A DNA stretch of 64,000 nucleotides, taken from NCBI GenBank assembly GCA_903813345.2, contig CAIIXF020000002.1:25374455-25438454 (forward strand), given 5' to 3'. This document shows, piece by piece, positions 39,240 to 48,225 of this stretch. The number at the start of each line of letters is the position of its first letter. Position 1 is the first letter of the stretch. The notes beneath the pieces were generated by a model. That model had not been told where the DNA came from and searched no databases. It saw only the letters and a program-made list of their open reading frames with translations. Origin of the DNA: Owenia fusiformis. Lineage: Eukaryota > Annelida > Polychaeta > Sabellida > Oweniidae. The position numbers and the translations under genes were made by a program.

Positions 39240-40225
39240 ATTTAGATACATTTTATACTAATATTATGGGAACCAATGGGAATGTTATTTCAGGTTATTG
39301 TAGGCGTAGTCGAGCAACTTTTGGATTTTGCGCATGATGATAATAACATCACAAAAATTGTGTAATTTACAATACATGTAGATGCTAGTCAATGGGTCAG
39401 ATTTAACTAATTGTAACCCATTCATTTGATGCAAAATTAGATATTTGTGTTGTATGCATTTGAATTATCAGAATCAACAAAATGGACGTGCAGAAATTAT
39501 AGCAAATGTTGCGCTTCCTTGAAGCCTGATCCGTGAAGCCCTAAGATAACGTACGTCACAGTTGAAACTACCCGTATGTAAATTACACTCGATCAAATTG
39601 CTTTATGATCATTTATCCATGAACTATGATTAAAATCATGAATTTTTCTTCATATCAATGAAGGTTATTATATAAACCTCGGGCTTATTCAGTTTTGCAC
39701 TTGCAAATTGTACGTTTCTTTGCTTTATTGTGTGTAAAAGTTTGACTACTATGACATCATTACTCCGGGAAGTCATTAATATCGTGATCACATATTACTT
39801 CCCGAGTTAGCGATACGGCTTCTAAATACTTATAAATAGGAAAACAGTAAGATAACTTTTGACCCTAAACTCTTTTTTACAAAGTTCTCACCATAGTTTA
39901 TCTAGAAGTTGATAATTTAATGACAAGTTTGGCGACGATTGTTTTAACTACTAGGTGGTCGAATCGAGATTAAACGAAAATAAAAATTTTATGTAATGTA
40001 ATTCTGTGATATATGCGTAAACTGTTAAAGAAATACAAGTGGAATAGTACAGTGTAGCTTGTGAGAAAGTTGTTGCAAGTGTTTGTGTAGTAGGGTGATA
40101 GCCGTTGAGTCTCGACATCTTCTAAACAAACACGACTTAGCTTCAAAGAAGATGGTTAGTTCTAAGTAACACATAGTAATTCTGTAGTAGATGTAAGATC
40201 TCGTATGATTCTGTGCCATTGTAAG
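39240..40225. other. Gene-free intergenic sequence
   Basis: Nothing recognised. Confidence 0.4.
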
Positions 40226-40230
40226 TACAT

Positions 40231-40455
40231 CAGGCTCGTAGCGATGTGGTTCAGGCCTCAGGGGATGCGAGCGACCACCCTCTCAAACCTACGGCCCAAA
40301 ATTCTTTAAACATCATGCAGCTTTTCACCAATCTGAGCAATTTTCAACTGATTTTGGCCCAAAATGGTCAAATGCATGAGAACCCCTTGGATTTTTAAAT
40401 ATTGAAATATTGACCCCCCCCCCCCTCCCCTTGGCAAAAGTTGGCTGCGGACCTG
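40231..40455. mobile_element. MITE, CAGGCCCGTAGCCAG family, diverged copy
   Basis: Left end caggctcgtagcga, right end ttggctgcggacctg. The centre shares catgcagcttttcacca.tctgagcaattt and gattttggcccaaaatggtcaaatg with the 11703 copy. Flanks TACAT and TGCAT look like a 5-bp duplication with one change. A C-run is at 40414-40425. Confidence 0.8.
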
Positions 40456-40500
40456 TGCATTTAAAAAATAATTACCGTTGGTCGAGAAGCGTGAATAATC

Positions 40501-40597
40501 TTGGGGTCATTAACAAAAAAGTTTAGAAATCCCAGTTCCATTGTTATACATTTGTTTTGCGATTCTTATTATTTTAAGTTTTTGTTAATGACCCCTG
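40501..40597. repeat. Inverted repeat, about 17-bp arms
   Basis: ggggtcattaacaaaaa at 40503-40519 is the inverse of tttttgttaatgacccc ending at 40595. The loop is about 60 bp. Confidence 0.7.
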
Positions 40598-41582
40598 GTC
40601 AAACCCGGGACGTTATATGGAAAAAATGGCATTATGTCGTCAAAGTTGGCTCATATATAGAAGCATGTATGACCCATCAATAATAAATTATAAAAAATGT
40701 AGACCTAAATTCACATCTATCGCTCGCAATCATATTTTGGGATTCTAAACGAATATGTCAATTAGCCGATTTTAGAGGAATTGATAAGTGGGATGTTTTT
40801 TACATTTTTCTAAAGCGTGTCCTTAAAAATATCATTTGTGTCGTCATAGTTCGATTCTTTTCACTACAAAGATGGATGATGTGGAGGTGGAGTCTATTTT
40901 CCAGCCAGACGTATTTTATCTTTTACTGGCGCGTTGTAGTTTCAGGTTCATGTGATTGGTTCCCGACCGGGGGCCACCCCCGCAAGTCTCACCTATTTGT
41001 TTTTATCCTAAAAGGGTAACCACCGAAAACGTTACAACCCTGGCTGCTGTCAGCCATTTTTTATTTTTTCAGTTGATAGTATACGTAACGTTACATCAGT
41101 TTTGTCAAAGAATATCAAGAAGTAGGGGGTAGTGAACTCCCTTTTATTCGGTATAGTCTATGGTCTGGTCTCAATTGTAATTGATACATGAGGATAAAAA
41201 ATGAAATCGAAGTAATAAGTCATAGCATTTTATCTATTTCTTGGAGATATGCGTCAGACTGAGTTGCTCACAGTTCAGTAAAAGAAAAAGATAATAAACG
41301 AAACCAGAATCGAACCTATCATTTTAATGCATGTTGTCATGGCATCCACTGTAATCAAAGCAATTTTACGAAAGAGATAATCCAACCTCAAGCCATCAAC
41401 ATTCTCCCTGTTTTGCCTTCTACTGTTACAGGTGAAGCAGCCTTTTATCTTATGTTAATAGAAGAGAACTATCTTATTGATGGACAATGAATCTTGCCTT
41501 GATGCCTTACTACAGGTCTTTGCTACACCCCCTTCGAAAAGTGTGAGGCTGAAATTCCCAAGTCTTACATACCCCCCCCCCC
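40598..41582. other. Gene-free intergenic sequence
   Basis: Nothing recognised apart from a 12-base C run at 41572-41583. Confidence 0.35.
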
Positions 41583-41700
41583 CACTGGTGGATCTGGGGG
41601 ATCCCCTTGGGTGGAAAAATAATTGGGCCCAAAAAAATATTGGGCCAAAAAGGCCTTGTGGCCCCAAAAAGTGTGCCTTTTTGGTCATTACTGGGCCATC
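41583..41700. mobile_element. Fragment of a CAGGGGCGGATC-type element
   Basis: Begins cactggtggatctgggg, like the right terminus of 32719-32934, and continues in gggcccaaaa/ggccaaaa words typical of that interior. The opposite terminus is missing, so it is truncated or rearranged. Confidence 0.5.
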
Positions 41701-43679
41701 AATGGTTGTAAGGGAGGAGAAAATCTACCTGACACTGTCTAACATATAATATGCGGGATAGTTCAAACCCCGTTTTCATTTCTTTAGCTTCATACTACAA
41801 ATGTTACTGGTCCCTAGCCATTTTATCACAGTCCTATGCTTACGTCATCTTTGATCCAAAGCAAGTGCTAGATCGGTGTGTTATTCTCTTTTGGCATAAA
41901 ATCTCAGCTGCGCGATCTTCATGGAGCAAAGTTGATGACATTTAATTAGCTTCACTTGACAGTGACACCCCCCCCCCCTCCCCTAATATTCAAATGTCAG
42001 TTGGAAGATGTTTGTTCAAATGTAAAATAAGACTCCTTGGTGAAATCTTTATTCTAATACATCAATTGGATTGGCCATGTTTATTATCGTCATGCCATCT
42101 TTTAAAACACTGGTAACCATTTGTTTGTTTAGAGATGGGACTAAAATTTATGCTGCCATCTATTCATAGTGCTGGCTAGACATTTCAAGACAATCTGGGA
42201 AAGGCATCCTTCTTCAAAGGACTTCATTTATGCTTAAATTCAGGGAAAATTAAATTATATACTTGTAAAATACCCTTGCAGCAAGGATGGGGAAAGGGGC
42301 AGAAATACGATAATGACCATATTTCAATGGTATTCTGTTTATATCAAAAATACTCCAAGATAATTATACATTTTCAGCGTTTTGGTGTAACAGCTGTAAA
42401 AGTCCATATGACTGAAGAGGTATGATGAACTACGATGAACAACGATGGAATATGATGATGAATATTCTCTTCAAAATCAAGATACAAAATGACTAGAACA
42501 ATTTATTTTCAATGAAGCTTTTTGCAAGGGTCAAGTTGGCAAAGCATCAATTTCAATATGTTATCCAAGTTTTCACCTTGACAACCATACAGCATATGCG
42601 TTATTGGTAATACAACGCAGAGTCATATAATCATATATAAAAACAGGAGATAAATGTACTGGTAGATGTGCAACGCCCTTAAGAGAACAAGTAGAAATAT
42701 CAAGTATTAAAATTATATTTTTGTTCATATTTTTTATTCATTTAAAAATCTTAAATAAAACAACATATAGTACACAAAGGGTGTTTATGGCTACCTCGCA
42801 GAAAAGGGACTCATGCCATTATTACTATACTCTATACTTGAAGCAATCTTAAAATGATGCGAAATCTAACTATTTCATACGATCAACATTATAACATATA
42901 TCCCTTGTTGTAATACTGTTTGTCCTCGGTTTTTACCAAATTTTGATTTATGTCAATTTATAGCTGCAAGTTTTTCATACTATGTACATATATTTGTTGT
43001 ATATATCAAATGAAAAAATGGCAAGATCTATATATGATGTCATGATTTGCCGGCAAAATACTTGTAAACAAAATTGCAGATCCTGTCTCTAACATGAAAC
43101 GCTATAAGAAAGACGTCATATCCAATAAGTCACATATTAATTTACTTTACTGGTCACGTGAGAAATGACGTCCTTTCATCAAATGTTCCATTTTAGATTT
43201 TTTCTAGTTTAAAACGAAGATGTGATAAGTATCAGAATGCGGATTTCAAGCATTTTCAGTCGAGAAGGTCTCATTAGCAACACAAATGAAAAGCACATAT
43301 ATAACACATTGCAGTAAATACCAGTCGCTTTGATGGAAATACTGATTTAAATATCTTTATATGTACATCAATGAATAACTTAACCACGTATATATTCTTA
43401 ATATCATTGTTGTGTCTGTCATACTTTCAATGTGATTTAGGCCCTCCTTGAGCATTCACGATTTCAGTAATAATATCAAGGTAAAATATTAGAGATCTGA
43501 GAATCTAAACTTGCGATCCTCCAAGGATTTCTTCCGCGCCGAGGACACATAATTTACATGCAAAACCCGACTCAGATATCAAATGAAGTCCATGGCATAT
43601 CTTAGTTAGCTGCATAAGTTTGTACCCATTATGCCGATTTTCATTGTTAGTTTTAGATTGTGGAACATTGTCTCGGCTC
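41701..43679. other. Gene-free intergenic sequence
   Basis: Includes a C-run at 41968-41978. No exon was recognised. Confidence 0.35.
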
Positions 43680-43686
43680 AGCTAGA

Positions 43687-44879
43687 CAAGGGCGTTACAA
43701 TACCCGGGAATTTATCGGTTCGTGCAGTACTTGTTTGTGATAGCGCCCTCTGTAGGTCACTGTGCTTATAGCCTACAGTAATACGGGGTAGGATATCGGG
43801 AATTCGGTCAGTTTCTATCCGTCGATTTCGCTATGAATTGAAGCAAGTGTGACCACTTTATCCACTTAAACAATTTGATAATTGATTAAATCTTTAAACA
43901 AAATCGATAAACACGTTATACACTTCCTATCTCCTTAGAAATTAGCATGTATTTATGGATTGTGTTTTCGAACAAGGCTCGACCCATAACCAATAGGGAA
44001 ATCCTTATGCTAATTAGTATGACGTCATATTTTCCTGGGGAATCCTAGATTTCAAAGCCTCAGTCTGTTATTGTGTCAAATGTAAACGCTCTTTTGCAGA
44101 CAGAAAATTGACAGATTAGCTTTTAACTTTCAGCTTTGATGTTTAAATATTCTGTATTTCTACCGGACTTCTTGCTGAATATCATATAATGTTATAACTT
44201 GATTTGGACCATTGCCTGATTGATCATTCTGAAATTTTGATTGTGATTTATGATTGATTGGCAAGAAAAATAATTCCTATTGTTTTCCAGCGAAGTCAAA
44301 ATGTTACAGCATGCGTTATAATGTCGAGTTTGCATCATGTTAAATTCTGCTAGTGATTAGAAGTCCATGCACAAGCATACACATAAGAGACAAACACACC
44401 CAGGCTCCAGGCCCTGGATGGAAATATAAAACTATTTAAGGCACAAACTGGTATTAATAGACCGATATGTAGTGTCTGCCATTTATTGAAGGTAAACCAA
44501 TCTGCATTATTAATGTTTCTTCTATCAATACATGGATTGTGCAATAGAAAAGCAATGGCACAATCAAAAATGTGCATATAAATCGTGAATATCTCTCGGT
44601 TCAAAGCTTATTTCCAACAGAATCGTGTCAAAATATGTGTCTGAGTAACAGTTATACATTATAAGATCGCAAACTCTTACCAATTATCAGCCGAATGGCT
44701 CATTTTCAACGAAATGTCCTTAAGACAACAGCCCTGGGTCGCGCCTGAGACCAAAAACTACTTCAAATAGCCCTCCCCTAATTATATTGGATAATCACAT
44801 TTATGCGTGCGCGCGCAGCTCATCCACTGAACGAAACGCCACTTCCCGCTGAAATCACCGGGTATTGATCTTTCCCTTG
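43687..44879 (+). mobile_element. 1.19-kb non-autonomous DNA transposon, copy 1, TSD AGCTAGA
   Basis: An element of 1193 bp that is about 99 percent identical to 47025-48218. The left end CAAGGGCGTTACAATACCC and the inverted right end CAAGGGAAAGATCAATACCC are imperfect terminal inverted repeats. The 7-bp direct repeat AGCTAGA flanks it (43680-43686 and 44880-44886). There is no transposase; the longest frame is about 85 codons and unremarkable. A 7-bp duplication with CAAGG-type ends might suit a P-like element, but the superfamily is not established. It sits about 255 bp downstream of the TIFA-like stop codon, probably in or just beyond its 3' UTR. Confidence 0.93.
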
Positions 44880-45135
44880 AGCTAGATGTCAAGTTCATAG
44901 GTTCTGGGCCGATATAAAGATGGCAGTACCAGAAAGAATCCAACATTTCTATCGACCTTAGCCTATGGTCTATCTTTAACTTCGCCTGTTGGCTATTCGA
45001 TTATTTGCTTCTCCCCATTAGTTTGACAAGGCGTTAGAAATACCCACATGGCACATACTTTATAATCGGAAGCTCTTGAAGCTATTCTCTGAACAAAAAG
45101 AATAATAAAAATCTCGTTCATCGTTATGCAAAATC

Positions 45136-46473
45136 TCACTTTAATATGATTACTCTTTCATCCGACTCCTCGGGAAACCTGTCTGGCATTTCTTGAGGTG
45201 ATCTATGTCGAGCCCCCAGCGCCATGGCCAATGGGTGACCGTCACAGGGACCACGTGGTGCTGACGAGTGCGGCTGCGTGACATAGGGGTCTTGGTGACC
45301 TTGACCTGTGTGGGGGTCAGGTGGACACCGACATTGATCACCAGAGTAACCAGACTGGGCATGCGCACTAGGATAAGGCTGACCTTTATATGATGAAGGA
45401 TGCTGCACGTGACCACCTTGGTGATAATGTTGTCCTTGAGGGTTTTGATACCTCTGTTGATTCATTTGATTCTGCGCTCCTTGTGTTTGATAATATATCT
45501 GATGATCACCAGGGTTCGGTGGATTCGGATGTTGCGGGCCATACTGATTGGCATTATAAAGTTGGTGTCTCTCATTTGGCCGCTGGTAGAGCTGTTGATG
45601 CGGTGCGGGGATGGGATATTCTGATTGGGTGAAACGGGTAGGAGGTTGACTTGGATTAGAAAACCCGAATCCATTACTAGGAGGGCCTTGTAGTGGTAGG
45701 GGGCTGTTGACATGACCAACGGGCTGGCCATCACTTCCCATACGATAGGGGAACGACTGTGAAAATGAAGACTCGTTGGAAGAATTCTCCGACCCTGGGA
45801 ATGACATACTCGACACTGGTCCAGGTATAGCATCAGTACCAGTTGAAAAACTTACACTAGCTGATCCAAATCCGCTTGAAAGTCGTTTCAACGTTGTGTG
45901 CTCATCAGCCTTTGTTACAGGTACACCATTTGTAGGTTTTGGCGTGCCGTTAATGTGAGCTTTGTCAAATATGATTTCCCACTTCTCAGCCAAAATGTCA
46001 CCTTGATTTATAGTGACATTCATTTTGAATGCATCTAGTTTAACGATGTTATTGTCGGTGATTGCTTGTGCGCAATTAGGATTGACTGCATTATCATTGA
46101 TGTAAATAGTCTTAGTTTTACTGATGTTCTTTAACATAAATGTAGGATTGCCTGAATCTACGGAGAAAGTCAATTCAGCAAATTGTCTTGATGCTGTTTT
46201 GTGATTTAATCGTACATCAGATGTCTCCGCGCGTCCAAAACTAACAGACGTATCTTTAGTTCGTACCAGACTTTCAGGCATATATTCTACCATGGCTTGT
46301 GTCACTGACGAATCGGGGAAGCCAAATATGATAACGAATGGTGTGAGAACAGTGTCAGCACATGCGTCTTCTTGTATCGCTAGTTTGTCAGCCGTCGCCT
46401 CCGCCAGTTCATCTACAGTATCAGCGGTCGTGCTAACCTCGACGAACGCGTTCTCTTTCGATTTGGCTGTCAT
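45136..46473 (-). CDS. TIFA: TIFA-like FHA adaptor protein
   Basis: A 445-residue protein in one coding exon; an acceptor (tttaatttcag) lies 6 bases before the ATG, so a 5' UTR intron is likely. The FHA domain spans about residues 46-170. FGR (R81), the SR pair (S95, R96) and KNISK (K115, N116) align with human TIFA Arg51, Ser66, Lys88 and Asn89, which bind phospho-Thr9. Two acidic ADT motifs (T19, T41) precede the FHA and are candidates for the phosphorylated Thr. The C-terminus has two PxExx(acidic) TRAF6-type motifs, PQEMPD (426-431) and PEESDE (434-439). Between them, residues about 190-420 form a Pro/Gln/His/Tyr-rich disordered stretch absent from the 184-residue human protein. In mammals TIFA is phosphorylated via ALPK1, polymerises and activates TRAF6 and NF-kB. 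ALPK1 lies next door, head to head. Identity rests on FHA detail, termini and neighbour. Confidence 0.85.
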   Translation of the reverse strand: MTAKSKENAFVEVSTTADTVDELAEATADKLAIQEDACADTVLTPFVIIFGFPDSSVTQAMVEYMPESLVRTKDTSVSFGRAETSDVRLNHKTASRQFAELTFSVDSGNPTFMLKNISKTKTIYINDNAVNPNCAQAITDNNIVKLDAFKMNVTINQGDILAEKWEIIFDKAHINGTPKPTNGVPVTKADEHTTLKRLSSGFGSASVSFSTGTDAIPGPVSSMSFPGSENSSNESSFSQSFPYRMGSDGQPVGHVNSPLPLQGPPSNGFGFSNPSQPPTRFTQSEYPIPAPHQQLYQRPNERHQLYNANQYGPQHPNPPNPGDHQIYYQTQGAQNQMNQQRYQNPQGQHYHQGGHVQHPSSYKGQPYPSAHAQSGYSGDQCRCPPDPHTGQGHQDPYVTQPHSSAPRGPCDGHPLAMALGARHRSPQEMPDRFPEESDERVIILK

Positions 46474-47017
46474 TGTGATCTGAAATTAAAATGACATCCT
46501 AAGTTTAATCCCATCTGTTTCGTAAATTAATGTCGTATTTTTCCGATGATTTTTTTATACTGAACTAATCATTAATATGGATAACTGCAATAACAAGAAA
46601 ATTATCAAAAAGGTCGAGGATAGATCAATATATAGATTCTATATCAAATGATTGCGTATGGCATCGTTAACACTCCCGTTTCTTGGTAATTAAACAAAAG
46701 TTAGTTAAAGTTTACAAAAATGCTAAAAAGGTGTTGTAATATCCTGCTAATCGATATCTCGTTAGATAAAACGAAAACATATGTTACCATGTTAGGCTAC
46801 ATATAGGGGAGGGGTAAAACTGGATGTGTTGATTATGCATGACTCCAGACTCACCATTTGCCCTATTTACTAGAGTTACAGCAAAAAATTATGTATGGAC
46901 TTTAAAATATTGAAAACAAAAATGTAATATTTATATCGCTTAGATGGGTTATGTAGACGTTAAACAAATGTTTGTTTCGAGACAAAAACTTGATCTCGGT
47001 GTCTTGTTATTTTATGG
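46474..47017 (-). other. Sequence upstream of the TIFA-like coding exon, probably intron
   Basis: The acceptor AG at 46481-46480 (minus strand) implies that this stretch is a 5' UTR intron. The leader exon was not identified. No other feature was recognised. Confidence 0.5.
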
Positions 47018-47024
47018 CGTGGAC

Positions 47025-48218
47025 CAAGGGCGTTACAATACCTGGGAATTTATCGGTTCGTGCAGTACTTGTTTGTGATAGCGCCCTCTGTAGGTCACTG
47101 TGCTCATAGCCTACAGTAATACGGGGTAGGATATCGGGAATTCGGTCAGTTTCTATCCGTCGATTTCGCTATGAATTGAAGCAAGTGTGACCACTTTATC
47201 CACTTAAACAATTTGACAATTGATTAAATCTTTAAACAAAATCGATAAACACGTTATACACTTCCTATCTCCTTAGAAATTAGCATGTATTTATGGATTG
47301 TGTTTTCGAACAAGGCACGACCCAGACCAATAGGGAAATCCTTATGCTAATTAGTATGACGTCATATTTTCCTGGGGAATCCTAGATTTCAAAGCCTCAG
47401 TCTGTTATTGTGTCAAATGTAAACGCTCTTTTGCAGACAGAAAATTGACAGATTAGCTTTTAACTTTCAGCTTTGATGTTTAAATATTCTGTATTTCTAC
47501 CGGACTTCTTGCTGAATATCATATAATGTTATAACTTGATTTGGACCATTGCCTGATTGATCATTCTGAAATTTTGATTGTGATTCATGATTGATTGGCA
47601 AGAAAAATAATTCCTATTGTTTTCCAGCGAAGTCAAAATGTTACAGCATGAGTTATAATGTCGAGTTTGCATCATGTTAAATTCTGCTAGTGATTAGAAG
47701 TCCATGCACAAGCATACACATAAAAGAGACAAACACACCCAGGCTCCAGGCCGTGGATGGAAATATAAAACTATTTAAGGCACAAACTGGTATTAATAGA
47801 CCGATATGTAGTGTCTGCCATGTATTGAAGGTAAACCAATCTGCATTATTAATGTTTCTTCTATCAATACATGGATTGTGCAATAGAAAAGCAATGGCAC
47901 AATCAAAAATGTGCATATCAATCGTGAATATCTCTCGGTTCAAAGCTTATTTCCAACAGAATCGTGTCAAAATATGTGTCTGAGTAACAGTTATACATTA
48001 TAAGATCGCAAACTCTTACCAATTATCAGCCGAATGGCTCATTTTCAACGAAATGTCCTTAAGACAACAGCCCTGGGTCGCGCCTGAGACCAAAAACTAC
48101 TTCAAATAGCCCTCCCCTAATTATATTGGATAATCACATTTATGCGTGCGCGCGCAGCTCATCCACTGAACGAAACGCCACTTCCCGCTGAAATCACCGG
48201 GTATTGATCTTTCCCTTG
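47025..48218 (+). mobile_element. 1.19-kb non-autonomous DNA transposon, copy 2, TSD CGTGGAC
   Basis: 1194 bp in the same orientation as copy 1, from which it differs by roughly a dozen substitutions and small indels. It is flanked by its own 7-bp direct repeat CGTGGAC (47018-47024 and 48219-48225). The different flanks prove two separate insertions and not a segmental duplication. It lies upstream of the TIFA-like coding exon, probably within its 5' intron or the intergenic space. Confidence 0.94.
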
Positions 48219-48225
48219 CGTGGAC

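Noticed and set aside
38956-39337. Open frames on both strands over the ACAAT repeat
   Set aside because: They arise from a stop-free pentanucleotide repeat and have no gene structure.
41300-41330. Reverse-strand ggttcgattctgg, a possible tRNA-derived SINE
   Set aside because: The T-arm does not pair and no A box or SINE tail could be found.
45390-45833. Overlapping frames in both orientations across the FHA gene
   Set aside because: Shadows of the low-complexity linker of the TIFA-like CDS.
43687-48218. Segmental duplication around the TIFA-like gene
   Set aside because: Each copy has its own 7-bp target-site duplication, so they are separate transposon insertions.
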